This document shows, in pieces, positions 1-7,451 of a DNA stretch of 64,000 nucleotides (positions within the stretch are counted from its first letter, which is position 1; every line of letters starts with the position of its first letter). The notes below the pieces were generated by a model. That model searched no databases and was not told where the DNA came from. It worked only from the letters and a program-made list of their open reading frames with translations. Source of the DNA: Flavobacteriaceae bacterium UBA3356 (lineage in GTDB: Bacteria > Bacteroidota > Bacteroidia > Flavobacteriales > Flavobacteriaceae). The position numbers and the translations under genes were made by a program. The stretch is taken from NCBI GenBank assembly GCA_002360635.1, contig DEQW01000001.1:684036-748035 (forward strand), in the 5' to 3' direction.

Positions 1-531
1 CATCTTTCCAGTGTCTATTTGCCCTTCAAATTTATTGAATATAAGCTGCGGCTGAATTTTTTTAAACTGAAATTTATTTTCGACAATTGAAAAAACATTA
101 TCGTCAAAAATGGGGTACAGTAATTGGTTTATGTATTCTAATTTTGAACGACAGTGGTCAAATAATTCGCTATCTTCTTCAGTAAATAGCTCATATCCTC
201 CGTATTTTTTAAATTGGAGCTGTTCGTCACCAATATTCGCCCGAAGCAATTGCAAGCCTTCTAACCGCTCTTTTACTAAAGTTATGACTTCTTCTTCGGA
301 ATGAGTTGAAAGATCGTCCAGTATTTCTGAAAGGCTTCCAAAACAAGCAAAACCAGCATTTTTAGTACTGGCACCGCTGGGTAACATCCCTTTTTCAAAA
401 ACAGTGACGTTTGCAGTTGGATGTTTCTTTTTAAGTGTCAATGCACAGTTAAGTCCCACCAATCCGCTGCCAATAACAGCAAAATCTATATCCTGAAGCC
501 AAGATGTATGTTCCCAATAGGAAAAGTTCAT
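1..531 (-). CDS. FAD-dependent oxidoreductase (DAO/DadA-like), 3' end cut by window
   Basis: Reading the minus strand from the ATG at 531 gives 177 codons without a stop to the window edge, so the C-terminal part is missing. The protein starts MNFSYWEHTSW and then has a dinucleotide-binding fold, DFAVIGSGLVGLNCALTL (about residues 16-33), followed by an acidic strand end VTVFEKG and PSGASTKNAGF, the pattern of the D-amino-acid oxidase/glycine oxidase FAD family (DAO). Such enzymes oxidise amino acids or secondary amines with FAD; the substrate cannot be judged from the N-terminus. It lies downstream of accC on the same strand but a terminator hairpin separates them, so it is probably transcribed independently. 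Confidence 0.8.
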   Translation of the reverse strand, partial: MNFSYWEHTSWLQDIDFAVIGSGLVGLNCALTLKKKHPTANVTVFEKGMLPSGASTKNAGFACFGSLSEILDDLSTHSEEEVITLVKERLEGLQLLRANIGDEQLQFKKYGGYELFTEEDSELFDHCRSKLEYINQLLYPIFDDNVFSIVENKFQFKKIQPQLIFNKFEGQIDTGKM

Positions 532-550
532 ATTTCGGTTTTAGTAAATT

Positions 551-609
551 TCAATAAAAAAAGCATCAACCTCCAAAGAAATTAAATCTTTCTGGAACTT
601 GATGCTTTT
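551..609 (-). terminator. Intrinsic terminator after accC
   Basis: On the minus strand an 11-bp perfect stem (arms 599-609 and 559-569, AAAAGCATCAA/TTGATGCTTTT) with a loop of about 29 nt is followed by a T run. It lies just after the accC stop codon and would end the fabH-accB-accC transcript. Confidence 0.7.
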
Positions 610-627
610 AACTTGGCATATAAGTTT

Positions 628-1983
628 CTATTCTTCCTCTTCTGGTTCGTTCATTTTAAAATCGTCCATAAAAGCGGTAGTGTAGTTTCCGCTTACGTAA
701 GCTGGGTCGTCCATTAATTGTCTATGAAAAGGGATTGTTGTTTTTATTCCTTCAATAACAAATTCATCTAATGCACGTTTCATTTTACTAATTGCTTCTT
801 CTCTTGTTTGCGCTGTAGTAATAAGCTTCGCTATCATAGAATCGTAATTAGGCGGAATGCTATATCCTGCATAAACATGGGTGTCTAAGCGAACTCCGTG
901 ACCTCCTGGGGCGTGCAAGACTTGTATTTTCCCGGGGGAAGGCCTAAAATTGTTATAAGGGTCTTCGGCATTAATTCTACATTCTATAGAGTGCAATTGC
1001 GGTAAATAGTTTTTACCTGAAATTGGAACACCGGCGGCAACCAATATCTGCTCGCGGATTAAATCGTAATCTACCACTTGTTCGGTAATTGGGTGTTCTA
1101 CTTGAATACGGGTGTTCATTTCCATAAAGTAGAATTTACGGTGTTTATCTACCAAAAATTCTACCGTACCGGCACCTTCGTACTTAATAAATTCTGCAGC
1201 TTTTACGGCAGCTTTACCCATCTCGTCCCGTAACTTTTTAGTCATAAACGGGCTTGGGGTTTCTTCTGTCAGTTTTTGGTGACGACGTTGTATGGAGCAG
1301 TCGCGTTCACTTAAATGACAAGCTTTACCTTTGCTATCTCCTACAATTTGTATTTCAATATGACGTGGCTCCTCAATGAGTTTTTCCATGTACATATCGT
1401 CATTTCCAAATGCAGCTTTACTTTCTTGGCGGGCTGATTCCCAAGCAGCTTCAAGATCTTCTTCTTTCCAAACGGCGCGCATTCCTTTTCCTCCACCCCC
1501 GGCACTTGCTTTAAGCATAACTGGATAACCGGTTTCTTTGGCAATCTTTTTACAGGCTTTAAAATCTGGAATAACACCTTCACTTCCCGGAACACAAGGC
1601 ACACCTGCTTCGCGCATGGTTGCTTTGGCTCTTGCTTTGTTCCCCATCCGGTCAATCATATCTGGAGAGGCACCAATAAACTTAAAGCCGTGCTCTTCAC
1701 ATATTTTTGAAAACTTTGAGTTTTCAGATAAAAAACCATATCCTGGGTGAATGGCGTCGGCGTTGGTGATTTCGGCAGCCGAAATAACATTCGAAATTTT
1801 TAAATAGCTTTCATTACTTGGGGCAGGGCCTATACAAACAGCTTCATCTGCAAAGCGTACGTGAAGACTTTCTTCATCTGCTTTACTGTAAACCGCAACG
1901 GTTTTAATGCCCATCTCGCGGCAGGTACGGATAATACGAAGTGCTATCTCTCCCCTATTGGCAATCAATATTTTTTTAAACAT
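628..1983 (-). CDS. accC: Biotin carboxylase subunit of acetyl-CoA carboxylase
   Basis: ATP-dependent carboxylation of the biotin carried by AccB, the first half-reaction of acetyl-CoA carboxylase, in the cytoplasm. The 451-residue protein has the usual family length and layout: N-terminal KILIANRGEIALRI, the glycine-rich ATP-grasp loop KASAGGGGKGMRAV near residues 158-171, and the catalytic EMNTRIQVEHPITEQ segment near residue 290. A short acidic tail (NEPEEEE) closes it. It is the last gene of the fabH-accB-accC set, 75 bp after accB. Propionyl-CoA carboxylase biotin carboxylase subunits are similar, but the adjacent accB and fabH favour the fatty-acid synthesis enzyme. Confidence 0.96.
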   Translation of the reverse strand: MFKKILIANRGEIALRIIRTCREMGIKTVAVYSKADEESLHVRFADEAVCIGPAPSNESYLKISNVISAAEITNADAIHPGYGFLSENSKFSKICEEHGFKFIGASPDMIDRMGNKARAKATMREAGVPCVPGSEGVIPDFKACKKIAKETGYPVMLKASAGGGGKGMRAVWKEEDLEAAWESARQESKAAFGNDDMYMEKLIEEPRHIEIQIVGDSKGKACHLSERDCSIQRRHQKLTEETPSPFMTKKLRDEMGKAAVKAAEFIKYEGAGTVEFLVDKHRKFYFMEMNTRIQVEHPITEQVVDYDLIREQILVAAGVPISGKNYLPQLHSIECRINAEDPYNNFRPSPGKIQVLHAPGGHGVRLDTHVYAGYSIPPNYDSMIAKLITTAQTREEAISKMKRALDEFVIEGIKTTIPFHRQLMDDPAYVSGNYTTAFMDDFKMNEPEEEE

Positions 1984-2058
1984 AACTTTCTGAAATTAAC
2001 AAATTCCAAATCCTAAATTCTAAAAAATTCAGACTTCGATTCGAAATTTTAGAGGTTA

Positions 2059-2562
2059 TTATGAAGGGTCTACTAAGAAAAGTGGTTGGTCAAACTCTAC
2101 TGGTGAAGCATCGTCTACCAATACTTTTACTATTTTTCCTGAAACTTCACTTTCAATTTCGTTGAAAAGTTTCATCGCTTCAATAACACACAACACATCT
2201 CCTTCTTTTACCGTATCGCCTACTTCAACAAAAACTGGTTTGTCTGGAGATGGTTTGCGATAAAAAGTTCCGATTATGGGAGATTTTACCGTAATGTATT
2301 TTGAATCTTCATCACCACCTGTTCCTTTAATGTCGGTAGCAGGAGCGGATGGGGCTTCAGTTTGTTGAGGAGCGGCTGAAGGGACAGCTTGTTGTGGCTG
2401 TGCGGCCATTGCTGGAACTTGCTGAATATATGTCGTTTTGTCTTTACCATCCTCTGTTCCGGTTTTAATGGTAATTTTAACATCGTCCATTTCAAGTTTT
2501 ACTTCACTGGCTCCGGATTTTGCCACAAACTTGATTAAATTTTGAATTTCTTTTAACTTCAT
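2059..2562 (-). CDS. accB: Biotin carboxyl carrier protein of acetyl-CoA carboxylase
   Basis: Small carrier subunit that holds the biotin cofactor. The 167-residue protein has an N-terminal helix/strand segment (MKLKEIQNLIKFV), a flexible linker rich in Pro, Ala and Gln (about residues 48-78), and a C-terminal biotinyl domain from about residue 88. The biotin attachment motif EAMKLFNEI places the modified lysine at K131. It sits between fabH (25 bp upstream) and accC, as in many bacteria, and is very likely cotranscribed with both. Length and domain order are typical for the family. Confidence 0.96.
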   Translation of the reverse strand: MKLKEIQNLIKFVAKSGASEVKLEMDDVKITIKTGTEDGKDKTTYIQQVPAMAAQPQQAVPSAAPQQTEAPSAPATDIKGTGGDEDSKYITVKSPIIGTFYRKPSPDKPVFVEVGDTVKEGDVLCVIEAMKLFNEIESEVSGKIVKVLVDDASPVEFDQPLFLVDPS

Positions 2563-2587
2563 ATCAGTTGGTTTAATCTTTCGTTTT

Positions 2588-3586
2588 TTATTTTGCGTCG
2601 TAGGCCCATTTTAAGTAAACGGCACCCCAGGTAAAGCCTCCGCCAAAGGAAGCAAATACTAAGTTATCTCCTTTTTTTAATTGTTTTTCATAATCATAAA
2701 TACACAAAGGTAAAGTTGCCGATGTTGTATTTCCATACTTATGAATGTTCATCATCACTTTTTCTGAAGGAAGGTTCATCCGCTTTGAGGTAGCATCGAT
2801 AATTCGTTTGTTTGCTTGGTGCGGTACCAGCCAATCCACATCTTCCCCGGTAAGGTTGTTACGGTTCATTATTTTTTCGCTTACATCTGCCATATTGGAA
2901 ACTGCAAACTTAAAAACCGTTTTCCCATCTTGGAATACATAATGCTGCTTGTTTGCGACCGTTTCGGCTGAAGCTGGCATAATAGACCCGCCGGCATCTA
3001 TTTTTAAGCTTTGCCTTCCTATTCCATCGCTACGTAAAATTTCATCTTGAACGCCGAAGCCTTCTTCATTAGGTTCAAAAAGCAAGGCTCCTCCTCCATC
3101 TCCAAATATAATACAAGTGGTTCTGTCTTCATAATCGATAATTGAAGACATTTTATCTGCACCTATTAGTAATACTTTCTTGTACCTACCAGATTCAATA
3201 TATCTAGCTGCGGTTGACATTCCGTATAAAAAACTGGAACATGCCGCCACGAGGTCATACGAAAAAGCGTTTACGGCACCTATTTGGGTGGCTACGTAAA
3301 CGCCTGTTGCTGCTACCGGCATATCTGGTGTGGCAGTTGCCATAATCACCATGTCGATATCTTTAGGGTCGGTATTGCTTTTTTTAAGAAGGTCTTCTGC
3401 TGCTTTAATAGCAAGAAAGGAAGTTCCTTTGCCTTTATCTTTTAATATTCTACGTTCTTTAATTCCAGTACGAGCAGTTATCCACTCATCGTTGGTCTCA
3501 ACCATGGTTTCGAGAATCTCATTGGTAAGGACGTATTCCGGCACATAGCCACCGACAGCGGTAACTGCTGCTGTGATTTTGTTCAT
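2588..3586 (-). CDS. fabH: 3-oxoacyl-ACP synthase III (KAS III)
   Basis: Condenses an acyl-CoA primer with malonyl-ACP to start fatty acid synthesis. At 332 residues it has the normal length. The catalytic triad is visible: Cys116 in VAACSSFLYG, His256 in PHQANKRI and Asn286 in KYGNTTSATLP. It is the first gene of the fabH-accB-accC run. In many bacteria plsX lies between rpmF and fabH; here that position is only a 173-bp spacer with two hairpins, so plsX must be elsewhere or absent. Bacteroidota often have several FabH-like paralogues, but the acc neighbours support the initiating enzyme. Confidence 0.95.
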   Translation of the reverse strand: MNKITAAVTAVGGYVPEYVLTNEILETMVETNDEWITARTGIKERRILKDKGKGTSFLAIKAAEDLLKKSNTDPKDIDMVIMATATPDMPVAATGVYVATQIGAVNAFSYDLVAACSSFLYGMSTAARYIESGRYKKVLLIGADKMSSIIDYEDRTTCIIFGDGGGALLFEPNEEGFGVQDEILRSDGIGRQSLKIDAGGSIMPASAETVANKQHYVFQDGKTVFKFAVSNMADVSEKIMNRNNLTGEDVDWLVPHQANKRIIDATSKRMNLPSEKVMMNIHKYGNTTSATLPLCIYDYEKQLKKGDNLVFASFGGGFTWGAVYLKWAYDAK

Positions 3587-3606
3587 AGATTTTAATTAAA
3601 TTCACC

Positions 3607-3631
3607 AAAAAAAGGTTTCAAAACCTTTTAA
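3607..3631 (-). terminator. Terminator-like hairpin 20 bp before fabH
   Basis: On the minus strand AAAGGTTTTGAAACCTTT followed by further T residues forms a short stem with a U tract. It lies between rpmF and the fabH start and could end rpmF read-through or act as an attenuator before fabH. Confidence 0.5.
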
Positions 3632-3706
3632 AGGGAGTGAAAATTACTAAAAATTCATCAAAATGGAGGTTAAAATGGGTTGTTTTTAACGTTTATGAGA
3701 CTAAAA

Positions 3707-3733
3707 ACAAAAAACTCCCACTGGAATGTGAGA
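3707..3733 (-). terminator. Intrinsic terminator after rpmF
   Basis: Minus strand: CTCTCAC-ATTCCA-GTGGGAG stem (one G-T pair) followed by six T residues, about 27 bp past the rpmF stop. It would separate DUF177-rpmF from fabH-accB-accC. Confidence 0.6.
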
Positions 3734-3759
3734 GCTACTTGTTTTAAAGTATGAACGTT

Positions 3760-3957
3760 CTATGCTTCAACCTCTTCAACAGCATCGATTACAATCTGTC
3801 CACGATAGTATAATTTACCTTCGTGCCAGTGTGCTCTGTGGTATAGGTGAGCCTCTCCTGTAGTAGGATCTGTTGCTATTTGAGGGGCAGTAGCTTTGTA
3901 ATGTGTTCTTCTTTTATCTCTTCTTGTTTTCGAGATTTTTCTTTTAGGATGTGCCAT
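3760..3957 (-). CDS. rpmF: 50S ribosomal protein L32
   Basis: Small basic protein of the large ribosomal subunit. The 65 residues begin MAHPKRKISKTRRDKRRTHY, the family signature, and end with an acidic tail (IDAVEEVEA). The zinc-ribbon cysteines of some L32 proteins are absent, so this is the Cys-less form. It follows the DUF177/YceD gene by 9 bp, a pairing conserved across bacteria, and is followed by a terminator. Confidence 0.97.
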   Translation of the reverse strand: MAHPKRKISKTRRDKRRTHYKATAPQIATDPTTGEAHLYHRAHWHEGKLYYRGQIVIDAVEEVEA

Positions 3958-3966
3958 TGCTCTATA

Positions 3967-4506
3967 TTATTTATCCGTTAATAGTTTTTTTAATTCGTTC
4001 CAACGAGGGTCAATTTCTTTCTCGTCTGGATTTTCACTTTTTCCTTTGGGTCGCAATTCTTCGAGTTTATCGAGTATTTCGCTTTTTAATGTTCCATCTT
4101 CAACTCCGGGATGAATTTTTTTTATTGGCAGTGCCAAAACAATTGATTCATAGACAAACTGCTGTATATTAACTTCGTGACTTCCGTGAGGCAAGATTAA
4201 TAAATCTTCATCCTCCTCATTATGGTCTTCACCAAATTTTACAACAAATCTATATTCTCCGTCTATTTTCTGATCAAACGGCTCGTTGCTTACATCACAA
4301 TTTACATTTACGGTACCTTTAAAAGTTAGCGTAAATTCCAATAGTGTCGCTTTTTTAACCAATAATACATCTAGTTTTATAGCTGCATCATTAAATTCGT
4401 TATACTCAAAATGTTCAAAGAACGGTTTATCAATTGTAAACTCAAACCGGTGCTCGCCTATTTTAAGCCCTATAAAAGGGATCGTAAATTCTTTCAATTC
4501 CTTCAT
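3967..4506 (-). CDS. DUF177/YceD family protein
   Basis: Member of the YceD/DUF177 family, which sits upstream of rpmF in most bacteria and has been linked to 23S rRNA accumulation in E. coli and plants. The protein is 179 residues from the ATG at 4506; a GTG two codons earlier (4512) is possible but less likely. It has acidic stretches (EDHNEEDEDLL) and the terminal KGKSENPDEKEIDPRWNELKKL segment in which 'DPRW..L' is typical of the family. Its leader carries a TAnnTTTG box and a hairpin, so the DUF177-rpmF pair probably forms its own transcription unit. Confidence 0.85.
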   Translation of the reverse strand: MKELKEFTIPFIGLKIGEHRFEFTIDKPFFEHFEYNEFNDAAIKLDVLLVKKATLLEFTLTFKGTVNVNCDVSNEPFDQKIDGEYRFVVKFGEDHNEEDEDLLILPHGSHEVNIQQFVYESIVLALPIKKIHPGVEDGTLKSEILDKLEELRPKGKSENPDEKEIDPRWNELKKLLTDK

Positions 4507-4527
4507 AATCACACCAATTTCTCATTC

Positions 4528-4549
4528 CCACCTTACTTGTAAGGCGGGT
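4528..4549 (-). promoter_or_regulatory. Hairpin in the DUF177-rpmF leader
   Basis: The sequence from 4528 to 4549 is nearly self-complementary: CCC/GGG, a mismatch, then CCTTA/TAAGG around CTTG. It lies between the -7 box and the start codon, so it would be in the 5' untranslated RNA of the ribosomal-protein unit and could regulate it; no mechanism is shown. Confidence 0.4.
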
Positions 4550-4550
4550 G

Positions 4551-4558
4551 CAAAGATA
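4551..4558 (-). promoter_or_regulatory. -7 promoter box of DUF177-rpmF
   Basis: TATCTTTG on the minus strand matches the Bacteroidota consensus TAnnTTTG, 44 bp before the DUF177 start. No convincing TTTG -33 box was picked. Confidence 0.5.
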
Positions 4559-4584
4559 AAAAATTATTTGAATAGCAAATTATT

Positions 4585-5649
4585 TTATCGTTTCTTTTTT
4601 GAAAAGGATTTTTTTTGGCTAGTTTTTAAAGGGTTTTTTGAGATTTTCTTATACTCCTTTCGCTTTTTGAAAATTTGAATAGCATTAAAAACCGCTTCTT
4701 TAAACGACTCAAAATCTGCTTCATTCTTTCCGGCTACATCGTAGGCTGTTCCGTGGTCTGGCGATGTTCTAACCCTATTAAGTCCTGCTGTATAGTTTAC
4801 TCCTTTACCAAAAGCAAGTGTTTTAAAAGGGATCAAGCCTTGATCGTGATATGAAGCAATAATAGCATCAAAATTTTTATAGTTTCCTGAGCCAAAAAAG
4901 CTATCTGCCGCATATGGACCGTATACTAATTTGTCATTTTTTCGAAGAATTTCCAAGCTAGGCTTTAAAACTGTATCGTCTTCATTGCCAATAACACCAT
5001 TATCGCCATTATGTGGGTTTATGCCCAAAACCGCAATTTTAGGTTTCCGTATTCCAAAATCCTGTATTAATGTATCGTGAATGGTATTGATTTTTTTCTC
5101 TATTACTTCTGAAGTAATATTTTTCACCACATCTTTAACCGCAACGTGGTCTGTAAGCAATCCTACCCGCAAATCACCAGAAATCAACAACATTAAACTA
5201 TTGCCTTTTAATTCTTGTGCAAGATAATCTGTGTGACCCGGGAAGTTGAATGTTTCAGATTGTATGTTAGATTTGTTAATTGGCGCAGTAACCAATACAT
5301 CGATTTTTTTTTCTTTTAAAGCTGAAACGGCAGTTTTGAGAGACTTAATGGCGTACTCTCCTATTTTTTTGTCTTCCTTTCCAAAATTGATATCCACATG
5401 TTCCTGCCAAACATTGAGTACGTTTATTTTTTTATGGGCTATTTTATCAAGTGAGTCGATCCCGTGAAGGTTAACCTCAAGGTTATATTGTTTTTTGAAA
5501 AAGGACATTAATTTTACTGAAGAAAAAATTACCGGAGTACAAAATTCCAGCATTCGTGAATCTTCGAACGTTTTAAGCACGATTTCACTGCCAATCCCGT
5601 TAAGATCACCTATTGAAATTCCTACAATTGTTTTTTCCTTCTTCGCCAT
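4585..5649 (-). CDS. pdxA: 4-hydroxythreonine-4-phosphate dehydrogenase
   Basis: NAD-dependent oxidation and decarboxylation step of pyridoxal 5'-phosphate synthesis (DXP-dependent pathway). The 354 residues contain the three histidine metal-ligand regions of the family: FPGHTDYLAQ, ASYHDQGLIPFK and TSPDHGTAYDVAGK, plus the N-terminal GISIGDLNGIGSEIV. The last 30 or so residues are a lysine-rich tail (KKRKEYKKISKNPLKTSQ...KKKR) beyond the usual fold end. It is divergent from ribE across a 58-bp region with a TAnnTTTG box on each strand. Confidence 0.95.
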   Translation of the reverse strand: MAKKEKTIVGISIGDLNGIGSEIVLKTFEDSRMLEFCTPVIFSSVKLMSFFKKQYNLEVNLHGIDSLDKIAHKKINVLNVWQEHVDINFGKEDKKIGEYAIKSLKTAVSALKEKKIDVLVTAPINKSNIQSETFNFPGHTDYLAQELKGNSLMLLISGDLRVGLLTDHVAVKDVVKNITSEVIEKKINTIHDTLIQDFGIRKPKIAVLGINPHNGDNGVIGNEDDTVLKPSLEILRKNDKLVYGPYAADSFFGSGNYKNFDAIIASYHDQGLIPFKTLAFGKGVNYTAGLNRVRTSPDHGTAYDVAGKNEADFESFKEAVFNAIQIFKKRKEYKKISKNPLKTSQKKSFSKKKR

Positions 5650-5674
5650 AACCCTTAATGCGGTTTTTAATTTC

Positions 5675-5682
5675 TATTTTTG
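5675..5682 (+). promoter_or_regulatory. -7 promoter box of ribE
   Basis: TATTTTTG fits TAnnTTTG and is 25 bp before the ribE ATG. It is half of a divergent promoter pair with pdxA. Confidence 0.45.
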
Positions 5683-5687
5683 CACTA

Positions 5688-5695
5688 CAAATGTA
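5688..5695 (-). promoter_or_regulatory. -7 promoter box of pdxA
   Basis: TACATTTG on the minus strand fits TAnnTTTG and is 38 bp before the pdxA ATG; it lies within 15 bp of the ribE box, so the two promoters may interfere. Confidence 0.45.
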
Positions 5696-5707
5696 ACTAA
5701 TTTAAGG

Positions 5708-6298
5708 ATGTTTACAGGAATTATTGAACAGGTTGGGAAAATAAAAAAGTTGACCAAAGAAGGTAGTAACCTTCATATAGAAATTACAAGTAATTTAGCT
5801 TCGGAATTAAAAATAGACCAGAGTGTAGCACACAACGGCGTCTGTCTTACCGTTGTTAAAGTTAAAAGCGACAGCTATATTGTAACTGCTATAGACGAGA
5901 CATTACAAAAAACCAACCTTGGCAATCTTGCCAAAGGCGATTCTATAAACTTAGAACGCGCCATGAAGCTTGGCGATAGGTTAGACGGTCATATAGTTCA
6001 AGGCCATGTGGATCAGGTTGGGGTTTGTAGATCAATCACAGAAGAAAAAGGAAGTTGGATTTTCACGTTTACCTATAAAGCAGAAAAAGGTAACGTAACT
6101 ATTGAAAAAGGCTCGATTACCATCAATGGGGTGAGCCTTACGGTTGTCAATTCAAAAGAAAATGAATTTAGCGTGGCTATAATCCCTTATACATATGGGC
6201 ACACTAATTTTAAAAAATTAAAAAAAGGAAGCACTGTTAACTTAGAATTTGATGTAGTGGGAAAATATGTGGCCCGGATTACGCAGGGATATCGTTAG
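5708..6298 (+). CDS. ribE: Riboflavin synthase (alpha subunit)
   Basis: Dismutates two 6,7-dimethyl-8-ribityllumazine molecules to riboflavin. The ATG at 5708 is chosen because the family begins MFTGIIEQVG; an upstream open frame back to 5495 runs antisense through pdxA and is not coding. The 196 residues form two lumazine-binding barrels: residues 1 to about 97, and the second opening with GDRLDGHIVQGHVDQVG. NGVCLTVV and NGVSLTVV mark the equivalent positions in each half. The last 20 bp overlap the tail of a minus-strand gene. Confidence 0.95.
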   Translation: MFTGIIEQVGKIKKLTKEGSNLHIEITSNLASELKIDQSVAHNGVCLTVVKVKSDSYIVTAIDETLQKTNLGNLAKGDSINLERAMKLGDRLDGHIVQGHVDQVGVCRSITEEKGSWIFTFTYKAEKGNVTIEKGSITINGVSLTVVNSKENEFSVAIIPYTYGHTNFKKLKKGSTVNLEFDVVGKYVARITQGYR

Positions 6299-6506
6299 AG
6301 CGATACTTTTTTATCAAAAAGTATATTCCTAATAAAGTACCAATAATTAATAATATGGTGATATTATCATCAATAGGGAGTTGAACAGTGCGAGTATCAT
6401 TAGGCGGGGGTGGCCCTTTGCTATCTTTTACAGATTGTGCAAAGCCAAAAGCACTGTTATATAAACTTAGTGCAATAGTTAGTATGAAAACGATTCGGGG
6501 TCGCAT
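6279..6506 (-). CDS. Small PID-CTERM-like membrane protein
   Basis: A 75-residue protein with a signal peptide (MRPRIVFILTIALSLYNSAFGFAQS), a proline patch (GPPPPND), the motif QLPIDD, a single membrane helix (ITILLIIGTLLGIYFLI) and a basic end (KKYRSND). This layout resembles the short Flavobacteria proteins with a PID-CTERM sorting-like domain, normally P-I-D-G-G before the helix; here the glycines are replaced by Asp and Asn. The function of that family is unknown. Its 3' end overlaps the ribE 3' end by 20 bp in antisense orientation. Confidence 0.65.
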   Translation of the reverse strand: MRPRIVFILTIALSLYNSAFGFAQSVKDSKGPPPPNDTRTVQLPIDDNITILLIIGTLLGIYFLIKKYRSNDIPA

Positions 6507-6755
6507 AATTGGTGTCTAAAGTACTATTTTTTTATTAATAACAAAGTAAAAATAAAGTTATCCAATAATTATCAACTCATTTTTCTCATTTATATTACTG
6601 TTCTAAACAGAAAAAAATACAATTTGTTGTTTTATAAACGGCTAAAATAAAGCAATTTAATTGAAATAAAATGATCAATATAAAAAAGTAATACGAAACT
6701 GAAAACTTTTTTTACTAAAATCAAAAAAAGAACTAAACTTCTTAAACCAAAAAAG

Positions 6756-6829
6756 TGGTCCCACATGGGCTCGAACCATGGACCCCCTGATTATGAGTCA
6801 GGTGCTCTAACCAGCTGAGCTATGGGACC
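6756..6829 (-). tRNA. tRNA with CAU anticodon (elongator Met or Ile2)
   Basis: The minus strand folds into a complete cloverleaf: acceptor GGTCCCA/TGGGACC, D arm AGCTCAGCTGGTTAGAGC, anticodon stem CTGAC/ATCAG region around loop CTCATAA, and T arm with GGTTCGAGC. Anticodon CAT fits elongator tRNA-Met or, if lysidine-modified, tRNA-Ile2; the sequence alone does not settle it. The 3' CCA is not encoded (discriminator A at 6756). No second tRNA is adjacent. Confidence 0.95.
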
Positions 6830-6902
6830 GGACTAGCTGCAAATGTAAAACACTTTACAGTTAATGCAAACATTTTTTTCAATAATTGTGCATTTTACCT
6901 TT

Positions 6903-7304
6903 TTATTCTATTTCTTGACATAGCTCAATTAACACGCCATTAGTTGATTTTGGGTGTAAGAAAACAACTAATTTATTATCTGCCCCTTTTTTGGGCTCTT
7001 CATTAATAACCGTAAAGCCTTCACTTTTCAGTCGTTTAATTTCATCCTTTATATTACTTACGGAAAAAGCGATGTGATGGATTCCTTCACCTTTTTTTTC
7101 AATGAACCTTGCAATAGGACTATTTTGGTTTGTCGCCTCTAACAATTCAATCTTACTTTCACCACACTTAAAAAATGAAGTAATTACACCTTCCCGCTCC
7201 ACACTTTCGGTTTTGTAATGTTCATAGCCTAACAAACTTTTATAAACTTTATTTGCTTCGGTAATATTTTTTACGGCAATGCCTATATGTTCTATTTTAT
7301 CCAT
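6903..7304 (-). CDS. mce: Methylmalonyl-CoA epimerase
   Basis: Interconverts the R and S isomers of methylmalonyl-CoA in propionate/odd-chain metabolism. The 133-residue protein is a vicinal-oxygen-chelate (glyoxalase) fold of two beta-alpha-beta-beta-beta units. It starts KIEHIGIAVKNI, giving the first metal-ligand His, has EGIHHIAFSVSNI in the second unit, and ends GVLIELCQ with the metal-ligand Glu. Family length is about 130-140 residues. It is a single gene between tRNA-CAU and the divergent rbfA. Confidence 0.9.
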   Translation of the reverse strand: MDKIEHIGIAVKNITEANKVYKSLLGYEHYKTESVEREGVITSFFKCGESKIELLEATNQNSPIARFIEKKGEGIHHIAFSVSNIKDEIKRLKSEGFTVINEEPKKGADNKLVVFLHPKSTNGVLIELCQEIE

Positions 7305-7439
7305 TTTATACCTTTTTCTATTTCAAAATTACTAAATCTTTATGGCAGCATCTTTATTAATTTCCGAAGAAAAAATAATATTTCTAATTTTAAATTACAG
7401 TCAACTGGTTAATTAAACAGATGTTAGTATTAATTGTCC

Positions 7440-7447
7440 TACTTTTG
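7440..7447 (+). promoter_or_regulatory. -7 box of rbfA, almost on the start codon
   Basis: TACTTTTG fits TAnnTTTG and ends only 4 bp before the rbfA ATG at 7452. With normal spacing, transcription would start at about 7451, giving a leaderless or nearly leaderless mRNA. Confidence 0.45.
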
Positions 7448-7451
7448 CAGT

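Noticed and set aside
1984..2058. Inverted repeat between accB and accC as a regulatory hairpin
   Set aside because: The arms around AAATTC/GAAATTT are short and imperfect and no consistent fold could be drawn.
5495..5707. N-terminal extension of riboflavin synthase
   Set aside because: The open frame runs antisense through pdxA, includes the promoter region, and the family starts at MFTGIIE.
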